From contig JAHZAY010000004.1 of the NCBI GenBank assembly GCA_019423685.1, positions 1 through 64,000 of the forward strand: DNA of 64,000 nucleotides, given 5' to 3'. Made by a program: the position numbers and the translations under genes. The notes beneath the pieces were generated by a model. It did not search any database. It was not told the DNA's origin and saw only the letters and a list, made by a program, of their open reading frames with translations. Source of the DNA: Clostridiales bacterium (GTDB lineage: Bacteria; Bacillota; Clostridia; Oscillospirales; Ruminococcaceae). Below, one piece after another: positions 1 to 9,060 of the stretch. Position 1 is the first letter of the stretch; each line of letters starts with the position of its first letter.

Positions 1-92
1 TGTCAGCAGCCCGTTTCACGGTCTGCGTGTAGTTCCTTGTAAACTGACCTAAATATAAATAAAAACTAATCATCGAAAAATCATATTTTATA

Positions 93-121
93 TTGACAAA
101 TTTTGAATGCTCTGTTATCAT
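93..121 (+). promoter_or_regulatory. Sigma-A-type promoter of first solute-binding lipoprotein
   Basis: TTGACA (93-98), a 17-base spacer and TATCAT (116-121) lie about 100 bases ahead of the first lipoprotein gene. The surrounding sequence is AT-rich, and nothing else was recognised in the first 222 bases. Confidence 0.7.
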
Positions 122-222
122 AAAATTACATTAAAGTGAATATTTTACTTTAATTAAAAACGGTTCGAATTCTCAGTGCATGGCTTTTTTAAGCGGTGTA
201 CAGAACCTGAAGGAGGTAGATT

Positions 223-2232
223 ATGAAGAGAACCATGGCAAAATTGCTGGCCATCGCTTTGACAGCGTCGATGCTGCTGAGTGCATGCTCGAGCGGTACC
301 ACTTCCAGCGAAACCAGCGAGAACAACAGCACATCTACTGAAAGCACCACTTCTGAATCCACAGAAGGGGAAACCGAGACAGCCGCTAGTGAAAATCAGA
401 TTAAGGATCTTGTCATTCCAAGACTGTCCACCCGTGAGCTGCAGACCTTCAATATCCTTTACAGCCAGATGGCTTCGGATTTTGAAAATCTGTGCAACCT
501 GACCGAGCCACTGCTGGAAGTTACCCCAACTGGTGAGCTTGCACCTTGCATGGCCGAAGAGTGGGGCACCGAGGATGGCGGTCTGACCTGGACCTTCAAC
601 ATCCGCGACGGTGTAAAATGGGTTGACATGAACGCCAACGAAATGGCTGACTTCAGCGCACAGGACTTTGCAACCGGCCTTGAATGGGTTCTGAACTTCT
701 ACAAGAACGATTCTGCAAACACCTCCATGCCTCTGGAAATGATCAAGGGCGCTCAGGAGTACTACGAGTACACCAAGACCTTGACTCAGGAAGAAGCTTA
801 TGCCCTCACCGCAGGGGAAGGCTCCAAGTTCCTGGAGATGGTTGGCGTGGAAGTTCCAGATGATTCCACCATCATCTATCACTGCATCGATGCAAAACCA
901 TACTTTGACACCGTAGCAACCTACGCTTGCCTGTACCCAATGTCCCAGGCTATGGTTGATTCTCTGGGCGTAGATGGCGTCAAAGCGATGAACAACGAGA
1001 CCATGTGGTACAATGGCTGCTACACCATGACCTCCTACATCCAGGGCAATGAAAAGGTATTCACCAAGAACCCAACTTACTGGGATACCGAGGCTACCCT
1101 TTTTGATACCGTCACCGTTAAGATGGTAGAGTCCAACGATGTAGCGTTCCAGCTGTATCAGTCCGGCGAGCTGGATTACGTCGACCTGACCGAGTCCAAC
1201 CTCAAGACCATCTCCGGCAACGAGAACAACGAGTTCTATGATTACCTCGTTGAGCGCCCGGCAGATAAATACTCCTACCAGATTCACTTTAACTTCGATA
1301 AGTACACCGAAGACGGCACCAAAGATACCAACTGGAATACCGCTATTGCCAACGAGGCATTCCGTCTGTCCTGGTACTATGGCCTGGATCTGTCCGAGTA
1401 CTACAAGAGATTTAACACCATCGACCCAATGAGCTGTGAGAACGAGTGCTTCACCATGAAGGGCTTGGTTTACACCTCTGACGGCACCGACTACACCGAG
1501 CTTGTAAAGGCTGAGCTGGGCCTGCCGGAGATGAACGGCGAGACCATCGTCCGTCTGGATGCTGATAAAGCAGAACAGTACAAACAGCAGGCAATCGAGG
1601 AGCTGACCGCTCTGGGTGTTACCTTCCCGGTTGGCATCGATTACTACATCTCTGGTTCCAACCAGACCGCTCTGGACAGCGCTACCGTACTGGCACAGTG
1701 CTTCTCCGATAGCCTGGGCGACGATTATGTTCAGCTGAACATCAAGACCTACGTTTCCAGCGCTTCTCAGGAGGTCTATGAGCCGAAACTCCACTCGATC
1801 ACCATCCGTGGTTGGGGCGCTGACTACGGTGACCCACAGAACTACCTTGGCCAGGAAGTTTATGGCTCGGACAACGCCTTCTACAGCAACGACTACAACT
1901 ACATCGTTGACGTTGAAGAGACCGACGCTACTAAGGATCTGCTCAACTGCTACAAGGAGTTCACCAGCCTTGTTGAGACTGCGAACGCAATTTCCGACGA
2001 TCTGGATGCCCGCTATGCAGCATATGCAAAGGCAGAGGCTTACCTGATTCAGCACGGCCTGGTAATCCCAGCATACTACAACGTACCGTACTGCCTGACC
2101 CGCATCAATGTATTCAGCAAGATGAACTCGATGTATGGTGCTCAGAACGAGAAGATGAAGAACTGGGAGACCAATAGTGAAGGCTATACCACACAGGAAA
2201 TCCTGGATTATGTGGCACAGATGAACGCCTAA
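223..2232 (+). CDS. ABC transporter solute-binding lipoprotein, oligopeptide (SBP_bac_5) type, paralogue 1
   Basis: This 669-residue protein is probably a lipid-anchored peptide-binding component of an ABC importer. It opens with a lipoprotein signal peptide ending in the lipobox LLSAC, with Cys22 as the expected lipid site. A low-complexity Ser/Thr/Glu linker (about residues 23-60) follows, then one large family-5 solute-binding domain with features such as TFNIRDGVKWVD and a GWGADYGDPQNYL segment near the C-terminus. Length is slightly above the usual 530-620 because of the linker. The ATG at 223 follows the ribosome binding site AAGGAGG. The gene is monocistronic: it has its own promoter and terminator, and no permease or ATPase lies nearby. 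The next two genes are close paralogues. The peptide-binding role is inferred from the family; the substrate is unknown. Confidence 0.93.
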   Translation: MKRTMAKLLAIALTASMLLSACSSGTTSSETSENNSTSTESTTSESTEGETETAASENQIKDLVIPRLSTRELQTFNILYSQMASDFENLCNLTEPLLEVTPTGELAPCMAEEWGTEDGGLTWTFNIRDGVKWVDMNANEMADFSAQDFATGLEWVLNFYKNDSANTSMPLEMIKGAQEYYEYTKTLTQEEAYALTAGEGSKFLEMVGVEVPDDSTIIYHCIDAKPYFDTVATYACLYPMSQAMVDSLGVDGVKAMNNETMWYNGCYTMTSYIQGNEKVFTKNPTYWDTEATLFDTVTVKMVESNDVAFQLYQSGELDYVDLTESNLKTISGNENNEFYDYLVERPADKYSYQIHFNFDKYTEDGTKDTNWNTAIANEAFRLSWYYGLDLSEYYKRFNTIDPMSCENECFTMKGLVYTSDGTDYTELVKAELGLPEMNGETIVRLDADKAEQYKQQAIEELTALGVTFPVGIDYYISGSNQTALDSATVLAQCFSDSLGDDYVQLNIKTYVSSASQEVYEPKLHSITIRGWGADYGDPQNYLGQEVYGSDNAFYSNDYNYIVDVEETDATKDLLNCYKEFTSLVETANAISDDLDARYAAYAKAEAYLIQHGLVIPAYYNVPYCLTRINVFSKMNSMYGAQNEKMKNWETNSEGYTTQEILDYVAQMNA

Positions 2233-2250
2233 CCAGTAAACTTGAGAAAA

Positions 2251-2280
2251 GAGACAGCCAATCGGCTGTCTCTTTTTTTT
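2251..2280 (+). terminator. Intrinsic terminator after SBP paralogue 1
   Basis: GAGACAGCC and GGCTGTCTC form a perfect nine-pair stem with a four-base loop, followed by a run of eight T. Confidence 0.92.
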
Positions 2281-2403
2281 ATATAATCGACTTTGTTTAT
2301 TATTAAACAAGCAATAAATAGGTCATATATCATTCATTTTTAGAAAAAATGCTAAATATATTCCATAAAAACTGCGCAATGTTATAAAAATAAACTGTAA
2401 GGA

Positions 2404-2432
2404 TTGACAACGCTTTTGCTTTTTGCTATGAT
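2404..2432 (+). promoter_or_regulatory. Sigma-A-type promoter of SBP paralogue 2
   Basis: TTGACA (2404-2409), 17 bases, TATGAT (2427-2432). The 337-base AT-rich gap between the upstream terminator and the next gene otherwise shows no gene. The leader to the start codon is about 180 bases long. Confidence 0.75.
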
Positions 2433-2617
2433 AAAGCAAAAGTAAAGTAAATATTATATTTCCTTTACTTTTTTGTGCTTTAACACTGAAAGGTGATGAG
2501 AGCCCCTTTTTCTTATTCCTTGATTTGCTGGTAGACGGCAAAGCTTTGAGGTGGCACGATCTCTAAAAAAGAAAGTGTTTGCTATAAGAAAAAGGTAATT
2601 TCGAAGGAGGAAAGAAT

Positions 2618-4639
2618 ATGAAGAAAATGATGGCAAGAATCCTTGCGCTGGCCTTGACTGCGGCGATGGTTCTTACAGGCTGCAGCAGCGGTTCTGACAA
2701 CAGCTCCAGCAGTGAGAACACCAGTTCTGAGTCCAGCAGCAGCGAGTCCAGCGAAAGCGCAGACAGCGAGACCTCTGAGAGCACCGAGAGCGGCGACGCA
2801 ATCACCGATCTGGTTATCCCGAAACTGGCTACCCGTGAAATCCAGACCTTCGATATCCTCTACAGCCAGAGCTTCAACGATCTGGAGAACCTGACCAACC
2901 TCACCGACCCTCTGCTCGAAGTAGACAACAAAGGCCAGATCGTTGCGTGCTTGGCCGATGAGTGGGGAACAGAGGATAACGGTCTGAACTGGACCTTCCA
3001 CATCCGTGAGGGTGTTAAGTGGGTAGACGTCAACGGCAACGAGAAAGCGGACGTCACTTCCTACGACTTCGCAACCGGTATGGAGTGGGTACTGAACTTC
3101 TACAAGAACGAATCTTCCCACACCTCCCAGCCATTCGAGATGATCGCTGGTGCAGAGGAGTATTATGAATACACTAAGACTCTGACCGAAGAAGAGGCTT
3201 ATGCACTGACTGCGGATGATGATTCCGTATTCCAGCAGATGGTCGGCATCAAGACTCCAGATGCAAACACCATCGTATACACCTGCACCGCTGAAAAGCC
3301 ATACTTTGACACCATGGCTACCTGGGCTGGTATGTATCCAAGAGCACAGGCTATGGTAGACGAGCTGGGCGGCCCAGACGGCGTCAAAGCGATGAACAAC
3401 GAGAATATGTGGTACAACGGCGCTTACACCATGACCTCCTATGTACAGGGCAATGAGAAGGTATTCACCAAGAACCCTGCTTACTGGGATACCGAGTGCC
3501 AGCGTTTTGATACCGTTACCATCAAGATGGTAGAGTCCAACGATATCGCATTCCAGCTGTATCAGTCCGGCGAGCTTGATTACTGCGACCTGACCGAGAG
3601 CCAGATTGCGACAATCTCCTCCAACCCGAACAACGAATACTATGATTATCTGGTTGAAACCCGCCCGGCAAAAAACTCTTATCAGATTCGTTTCAACTAT
3701 GCCAAGAACAACGAGGACGGCACCCCGGATACCAACTGGAACCTGGCTGCTGCAAACGAAGCGTTCCGTCTGTCCTGGTACTACGGACTGGACCTGACCG
3801 ACTATCTGGCAAGATCCAACTCCCTGAATCCGCTCTCCTGCGAGAACGAGTACTACAGCATGATGGGCTTTGTATACACCTCTGACGGCACCGACTACAC
3901 CGAGCTGGTAAGACAGGAGCTGGGCCTGCCAGAGATGAACGGCGAGAAGATGGTTCGTCTGGATTCTGATAAAGCTGAGCAGTACAAACAGCAGGCGATC
4001 GAGGAGCTGACCGCTGCTGGCGTTACCTTCCCGATTGAGATCGACTACTACATCTCCGGTTCCAACCAGGTTTCTCTGGACAGCGCAAACGTCCTCAAAC
4101 AGTGCTTCTCTGACAGCCTGGGCGACGACTATGTAACCCTGAACATCATGACCTACGTTTCCAGCTCCACTCAGGAAGTTATCACTCCAAGACTGCACTC
4201 CGCACTGTTCGGCTACGGCTGGGGCGCTGACTACGGCGATCCGCAGAACTACCTGATCCAGGAATCCTACGGCAACGACAACGCTTACTACTCCAACACC
4301 TACACCAACATCAACCTGGTTGAGGAGAATGAGTACACCGCTGACCTGATCAATTCCTACAAAGAGTTTACCTCGATGCTGGAAGAAGCAGACAAGATCA
4401 CTGATGATCTGGATGCTCGTTATCAGGCATTTGCAAAAGCAGAGGCTTATCTGATCCAGCACGGCCTGTCCATCCCGCAGTCCCGCGGCACTGGCTGGTG
4501 CCTGACCAAGATTGACCTGTACAGCAAGATGAACGCAATTTATGGTTGCCAGAACGACAAGATGAAGAATTGGCTGACCGATTCCAACGGTTACACCACC
4601 GAGCAGATGGAAGCTCGCAAAGCTGAGGTTGTTGGCTAA
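2618..4639 (+). CDS. ABC transporter solute-binding lipoprotein, oligopeptide type, paralogue 2
   Basis: A 673-residue paralogue of the preceding gene with the same layout: signal peptide with lipobox VLTGC (Cys22), a Ser/Glu-rich linker to about residue 65, then one SBP_bac_5 domain. Shared blocks such as MWYNGAYTMTSY, EKVFTKNPAYWDTE and GWGADYGDPQNYL show recent duplication. The start follows a strong GAAGGAGG site. Codon use is strongly biased to CTG, ACC, TTC and GAG, as expected for a highly expressed protein. It has its own promoter and terminator. Paralogues could bind different peptides or be expressed under different conditions; the sequence does not say which. Confidence 0.93.
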   Translation: MKKMMARILALALTAAMVLTGCSSGSDNSSSSENTSSESSSSESSESADSETSESTESGDAITDLVIPKLATREIQTFDILYSQSFNDLENLTNLTDPLLEVDNKGQIVACLADEWGTEDNGLNWTFHIREGVKWVDVNGNEKADVTSYDFATGMEWVLNFYKNESSHTSQPFEMIAGAEEYYEYTKTLTEEEAYALTADDDSVFQQMVGIKTPDANTIVYTCTAEKPYFDTMATWAGMYPRAQAMVDELGGPDGVKAMNNENMWYNGAYTMTSYVQGNEKVFTKNPAYWDTECQRFDTVTIKMVESNDIAFQLYQSGELDYCDLTESQIATISSNPNNEYYDYLVETRPAKNSYQIRFNYAKNNEDGTPDTNWNLAAANEAFRLSWYYGLDLTDYLARSNSLNPLSCENEYYSMMGFVYTSDGTDYTELVRQELGLPEMNGEKMVRLDSDKAEQYKQQAIEELTAAGVTFPIEIDYYISGSNQVSLDSANVLKQCFSDSLGDDYVTLNIMTYVSSSTQEVITPRLHSALFGYGWGADYGDPQNYLIQESYGNDNAYYSNTYTNINLVEENEYTADLINSYKEFTSMLEEADKITDDLDARYQAFAKAEAYLIQHGLSIPQSRGTGWCLTKIDLYSKMNAIYGCQNDKMKNWLTDSNGYTTEQMEARKAEVVG

Positions 4640-4680
4640 TCCATTCGATCCTTATTGGTACAGTTTAATTAAAGAAAAAA

Positions 4681-4712
4681 GCGAAGGAATTTTTATTCCT
4701 TCGCTTTTTTTT
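4681..4712 (+). terminator. Intrinsic terminator after SBP paralogue 2
   Basis: GCGAAGGAAT and ATTCCTTCGC pair perfectly around a TTTT loop and are followed by eight T. Confidence 0.93.
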
Positions 4713-5193
4713 ATCAGTAAAAAAGTTCTGACTAGAAATAAAAAATTTCTCTAATTAAGGAAATTCATAAAAAATTACGGCGATAGAAATAAAAAAAGGG
4801 ATAAGGAATAGAGATGATTTATATGAAAACACACAGTTTTCTTATAACATTTCGCACATGAATAAATTTTAAATTTAGTCACATTCACGTAATAATTGGA
4901 GGGATACACATAAAATACTGCACAGAAATATATGTATATAATGAAAAAAGCTATAGATATTGACAATAGCTTGTTCACATGATATATTTAAATCAACACA
5001 AACGTCAAGAAAGCATCAATCACATTGTACATTGCCCCGAGAATGGCTGCTTTTTTCTGTGAAATGATGAAAAAATAGCCAATCTTTACTCGGGTATAGA
5101 TGTACTTTTTGTTGGCTTTGTATAGGAAATCTTCTGAAGATGTAGAGGATTTAACTATAGATTCAACGACCTGTGGTCAAGGGAGGAAATCAT
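4713..5193. other. AT-rich intergenic stretch with a promoter but no gene
   Basis: About 480 bases of AT-rich sequence between two lipoprotein genes. Short open frames here lack ribosome binding sites and recognisable products. The only feature supported is the promoter at 4960-4988. No conserved RNA motif was recognised in the ~200-base leader that follows it. Confidence 0.5.
4960..4988 (+). promoter_or_regulatory. Sigma-A-type promoter of SBP paralogue 3
   Basis: TTGACA (4960-4965), 17 bases, TATATT (4983-4988). It implies a leader of about 200 bases before the start at 5194. Confidence 0.65.
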
Positions 5194-7236
5194 ATGAAAA
5201 AAACAGTCTCCAGATTACTTGCTCTGGCTCTGACAGCGGCGCTTGTTTTGACAGGCTGCGGCGGCGGAACCACAACAGAGGAACCTGCGGACACCAGCGA
5301 AAATACTGGGACAACAGAAAGCACGGAAACCACCGAGGGGGAAACTGCTGAAAGCAACGAACCTGCTGAAGGCGAAATCACCGATTTGTACATTCCGAGG
5401 CTGCTTACCCGTGAGCTGGAAACTTTCAACTGGCTCTACAGCCAGAGAGCTGAGGACAGCGAGAATCTGACCCAGTTAGTTGACGGCCTGCTGGAGTCTA
5501 ATCCGGAAGGTACCCTGCAGCCTGCAATTGCAGAAGATTGGGGCACTGAAGACGGAGGAAAGACCTGGACCTTCAAACTGCGCGAAGGTGTTAAATGGGT
5601 AGACGTTAACGGCAACGAGAAAGCGGACGTAACCGCTCGCGATTTTGCTACTGGTTTGGAATGGATCTTGAATTTCCACAAGAACGACTCCGCAAACACC
5701 TCCATGCCTTTGGAGATGATTGATGGCGCAGAAGAGTACTATGAATACACCAAGACCCTCTCCAAAGAGGAAGCTTATGCGCTGAATGCAGAAGATGGTT
5801 CCCAGTTTATGGAGACTGTCGGCATTGAAATTCCAGACGACTACACTATTATTTACACCTGCATTACCGAAAAACCATACTTCGATACCCTGGCAGTTTA
5901 TCTGTCGCTGTATCCGATTTCCCAGGCAATGATCGATGAGCTGGGCGGCCCGGACGGCGTACGTGCGATGAACAACGAGAATATGTGGTACAATGGCCCG
6001 TACACCATGACCTCCTACATCCAGGGCAACGAGAAAGTTTTCACCAAGAACCCACTCTACTGGGATACCGAGTGCAAACTGTTCAACACTGTTACCATCA
6101 AGATGGTAGAGTCCTCCGACGTTGCGTTCCAGCTGTATCAGGCAGGCGACCTTGACTACGTTGACCTGACCGAGAGCGCGCTGACCACCATTGCAAGAGA
6201 CCCTAACAACGAATACTATGATTACCTGGTACCGGCAGTTCCATCCAAGTATTCTTATCAGTTCCACTTCAACTACAATAAGAATCTGTCCGACGGCTCC
6301 GGCAACAAGGACACCAACTGGAACACCGCAATCGCAAACGAGGCGTTCCGTAAATCCTGGTACTATGGCCTGAACCTGTCCGAGTACTGGAAGAGATCCA
6401 ATGCGATCGACCCATTCTCCTGCGAGAACAACTTCTACACCATGGAGGGTCTGGTTTACACCTCTGATGGTACCGAATACACCCAGCTGGTTAAAGAAGA
6501 ACTTGGCCTGAAGGACTCTGATGGCGTAACCCCGGCACGTGTCGATGCCGACCTTGCAGAGCAGTACAAACAGCAGGCGATTGAGGAGCTGACCGCACTG
6601 GGCGTAGAGTTCCCAGTTGTAGCTGATTATTACATTTCTGCATCCAGCCAGACCGCTCTGGACAGCGCAAACGTACTGGCACAGGCATTCTCTGATGGCC
6701 TGGGCGACGACTATGTCAAGCTGAACATCTGCACCTACATTTCCAGCAACAACAACGAGGTTGTTGTACCGCACCTGCACTCCTTCGTACTGAACGGCTG
6801 GGGCGCTGACTACGGTGACCCGCAGACCTATCTGAGCCAGGAATGCTATGGCTACGACAACGCTTACTATTCTGCAAGCTACTCCTACATTAACGAAATC
6901 ACTGCACCAGACGAGACCAACGCTGATCTGATTGCTTCTTATCAGGAGTACACCTCTCTGGTAGAAGCTGCTGACGCAATCACCACCGATCTGGATGCTC
7001 GTTATGCAGCATACGCAAAAGCGGAAGCTTATCTGCTGGATCATGTACTGGTAATGCCATGTAACTACAGCATTGGCTGGTGCTTGAGCAAGATTGACAA
7101 CGATACTAAGATCTATGCGATGTACGGCAGCCAGAACGAGAAGATGAAGAACTGGGATACCCATGTTGATGGTTACACCAGTGAAGAAAAGGGCGTAGCA
7201 GATCAGATCGCAGCTTACACCGAAGCAAATGCATAA
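5194..7236 (+). CDS. ABC transporter solute-binding lipoprotein, oligopeptide type, paralogue 3
   Basis: Third tandem paralogue, 680 residues from the ATG at 5194. That start is chosen because GGGAGG sits eight bases upstream and translation then opens with a clean signal peptide and lipobox VLTGC (Cys22); an upstream GTG at 5173 would add residues before the signal. A Thr/Glu-rich linker precedes the SBP_bac_5 domain. It shares MWYNGPYTMTSY and GWGADYGDPQTYL blocks with the other two but is the most divergent in the linker and central region. It is probably an orphan peptide-binding lipoprotein that works with a permease encoded elsewhere. Confidence 0.93.
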   Translation: MKKTVSRLLALALTAALVLTGCGGGTTTEEPADTSENTGTTESTETTEGETAESNEPAEGEITDLYIPRLLTRELETFNWLYSQRAEDSENLTQLVDGLLESNPEGTLQPAIAEDWGTEDGGKTWTFKLREGVKWVDVNGNEKADVTARDFATGLEWILNFHKNDSANTSMPLEMIDGAEEYYEYTKTLSKEEAYALNAEDGSQFMETVGIEIPDDYTIIYTCITEKPYFDTLAVYLSLYPISQAMIDELGGPDGVRAMNNENMWYNGPYTMTSYIQGNEKVFTKNPLYWDTECKLFNTVTIKMVESSDVAFQLYQAGDLDYVDLTESALTTIARDPNNEYYDYLVPAVPSKYSYQFHFNYNKNLSDGSGNKDTNWNTAIANEAFRKSWYYGLNLSEYWKRSNAIDPFSCENNFYTMEGLVYTSDGTEYTQLVKEELGLKDSDGVTPARVDADLAEQYKQQAIEELTALGVEFPVVADYYISASSQTALDSANVLAQAFSDGLGDDYVKLNICTYISSNNNEVVVPHLHSFVLNGWGADYGDPQTYLSQECYGYDNAYYSASYSYINEITAPDETNADLIASYQEYTSLVEAADAITTDLDARYAAYAKAEAYLLDHVLVMPCNYSIGWCLSKIDNDTKIYAMYGSQNEKMKNWDTHVDGYTSEEKGVADQIAAYTEANA

Positions 7237-7273
7237 TTTGCTGACACGATAGTCAATACACAACCTATAAAAA

Positions 7274-7306
7274 AGAAGGACCGTCAATCGACGGTCCTTC
7301 TTTTTG
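7274..7306 (+). terminator. Intrinsic terminator after SBP paralogue 3
   Basis: AGAAGGACCGT and ACGGTCCTTCT form a perfect stem followed by a T run. Confidence 0.9.
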
Positions 7307-7311
7307 CACAG

Positions 7312-7348
7312 AAAAAAACTTCCGGCAGATTAGGTTGTCTGCCGGAAG
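7312..7348 (-). terminator. Intrinsic terminator of the DUF362 gene
   Basis: CTTCCGGCAGA and TCTGCCGGAAG pair; on the minus strand the stem is followed by seven T. It sits back to back with the terminator of the converging lipoprotein gene. Confidence 0.88.
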
Positions 7349-7373
7349 CAACAGGGAACAAAAGCAGGAAAAA

Positions 7374-8531
7374 TTATTCCACTTCGATCAGTTCATATTC
7401 GCGGCTGCCCATGCCCATTTTAACAGCATGCTCCAGGCAGCTTTCCCAGTTGGTGTCCGGGTGTGTATCGGTGAAGTGGTCGTGGTGGCAGTGTTCCTTC
7501 TCAGAGAGCACACTTCCGCTGACAACTGGCTGATGGTTTACCGCGTCTGCACAGGCCTGATCCAGAGCAACTGGATCAAAAGAGGCAAACATTCCAACGT
7601 CTGGTACAATCGGAATATCGTTTTCTGCATGGCAGTCGCAGTAAGGAGAAACATCCACAACAAGGCTGATGTGGAAATTCGGACGGTCGTGAATAACCGC
7701 ATAGGTGTATTCTGCAATCTTGTAATTGAGGATGTTGTTTGCTTCGCTTTCGCCAGCTTTTACAGCATCTTCTGGGCAAGCGCCAATGCAGCGACCACAG
7801 CCAACGCACTTGTTGTTGTCAATAAAGGCGCGCTTTTTGGCATTCTTGCGTTCTGCACGGCTGCCAGGTTTATTTTCTCCGTCATAGTCTACAAAACTAA
7901 TTGCGTCGTGGGCGCAGTTCTTGCGACATTCTCCACAAGAAATGCAGAGCGACTGGTTGACGTTTGGTTTGCCGCTGCTGTGCATCTCCATCTTACCGGC
8001 GCGCGATCCACAGCCCATACCAAGGTTTTTGAAAGCTCCGCCGAATCCGGTAGATTCGTGGCCTTTAAAGTGGCTCAGAGAGATGACAACATCTGCATCC
8101 ATGATGGCGTGGCCGATTTTCGCTTCTTTTACATATTCGCCGTTGATCGGAACCAGCGTTTCATCGGTGCCTTTCAGGCCATCCGCAATGATGACGTGGC
8201 AACCGGTAGAAAATGGGCTGAAACCGTTCTCATAGGCGGCGTCCAGATGGTCAAGCGCATTTTTTCTGCGTCCGACGTACAGGGTGTTGCAGTCGGTCAG
8301 GAAGGGTTTGCCACCCAGTTCTTTGACAACATCTGCAATCACCTTCGCATAGTTTGGACGAAGATAAGCCAAATTGCCGGGCTCACCAAAGTGAATTTTG
8401 ATCGCAACATATTTGTTCTCAAAGTCAATGTTGGCAATGCCTGCGGCACGAACCAGATGATCCAGTTTTTTAAGAAGATTTGTTCCGAGATTTACCTTCA
8501 TTGAGGTGAAGTAAACCTTAGATTTTTCCAT
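7374..8531 (-). CDS. DUF362 domain protein with two [4Fe-4S] ferredoxin motifs
   Basis: This 385-residue cytoplasmic protein has an N-terminal DUF362 domain (about residues 5-190, including KIHFGEPG and SLSHFKGHESTGFGGA). A two-cluster ferredoxin domain follows: CISCGECRKNC at 196-206 and CVGCGRCIGAC at 242-252, each followed by a further Cys-Pro or Cys-Ala context. The C-terminal part continues the DUF362 fold. The start at 8531 is preceded by AAGGAGGAAGTTGAA; the longer upstream frame has no such site. The family is common in anaerobes and probably takes part in electron transfer, but its reaction is not established. It is transcribed alone, from a promoter at 8581-8609. Confidence 0.93.
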   Translation of the reverse strand: MEKSKVYFTSMKVNLGTNLLKKLDHLVRAAGIANIDFENKYVAIKIHFGEPGNLAYLRPNYAKVIADVVKELGGKPFLTDCNTLYVGRRKNALDHLDAAYENGFSPFSTGCHVIIADGLKGTDETLVPINGEYVKEAKIGHAIMDADVVISLSHFKGHESTGFGGAFKNLGMGCGSRAGKMEMHSSGKPNVNQSLCISCGECRKNCAHDAISFVDYDGENKPGSRAERKNAKKRAFIDNNKCVGCGRCIGACPEDAVKAGESEANNILNYKIAEYTYAVIHDRPNFHISLVVDVSPYCDCHAENDIPIVPDVGMFASFDPVALDQACADAVNHQPVVSGSVLSEKEHCHHDHFTDTHPDTNWESCLEHAVKMGMGSREYELIEVE

Positions 8532-8580
8532 TTCAACTTCCTCCTTTTTAAAGCAGTCGTAAAACTGTTTTAGTTCCTTA

Positions 8581-8609
8581 ATTATAGCACAAAATCCCTT
8601 TTCTGAAAA
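8581..8609 (-). promoter_or_regulatory. Probable promoter of DUF362 gene
   Basis: On the minus strand, TTTTCA (weak -35), 17 bases and a perfect TATAAT lie about 50 bases upstream of the start codon. Confidence 0.55.
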
Positions 8610-8847
8610 TCCCCCAGCTTTTATTTTGTGAGGGAGAGAAAGGAGTTTCTTTAGATGAAAGCTTTTACGACAGGGAGAGGAAACGGCAATAAATTGGTGG
8701 AGCTGTTCAAAGAAATCTCTGTTTTTATAGATTTTAAGGTTTTTTTGTTGTGTAGAATGACAAGCTTTAAGCGTCTGTACGCTGTAGAAAACCGAAATTA
8801 CCGGAGAAGGATTTGTGCAAAATAACAAATCGTTAAACGAAAAACAG

Positions 8848-8875
8848 TTGCAATTATGCGGCAAAGTGCTATAAT
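8848..8875 (+). promoter_or_regulatory. Promoter of the folT riboswitch transcript
   Basis: TTGCAA (8848-8853), 16 bases, TATAAT (8870-8875). Transcription would begin just upstream of the THF aptamer. Confidence 0.65.
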
Positions 8876-8886
8876 GAAGTAGACAT

Positions 8887-8995
8887 AAGCAGAGTAGAAA
8901 TACAGGCGTAAAGTGTTCGGCAAACGGGGAGTTGTTGCTGGAACGAAAAACCTGACAAGCGAGGTTTGCGGTCTGTATTTCGCATCCCGCTGTTA
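8887..8995 (+). promoter_or_regulatory. THF (tetrahydrofolate) riboswitch, class I
   Basis: The leader carries the conserved segments of the class-I THF aptamer in order: GAGTAGA near the 5' end, GCGTAAAGTG (consensus GCGUUAAGUG), a GGGGAGTTG/ACGA internal region, a GCGAG arm, and CGCATCCCGCTG closing against the 5' strand. It lies between a promoter and folT, the usual position for this riboswitch. The 3' edge is about 50 bases from the ribosome binding site and no terminator hairpin was seen in between, so control of translation initiation is more likely than attenuation. Assignment is by consensus matching by eye; a covariance-model search would settle the exact ends. Confidence 0.85.
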
Positions 8996-9060
8996 CAATA
9001 CAAGGAGCCTATCTCCAAGTTTGTACAGCCGTCGAAATTATAGTAGGAGGTATGGTTCTT

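Noticed and set aside
160..185. T-arm-like GGTTCGAATTC suggesting a tRNA end
   Set aside because: No acceptor, D or anticodon arms could be placed upstream, and the sequence is promoter-leader DNA.
154..7287. Very long open frames (718, 626 and 603 codons) on the minus strand across the three lipoprotein genes
   Set aside because: They mirror the strongly biased codons of the plus-strand genes, lack ribosome binding sites and matching promoters, and have no recognisable domains. They are reading-frame shadows.
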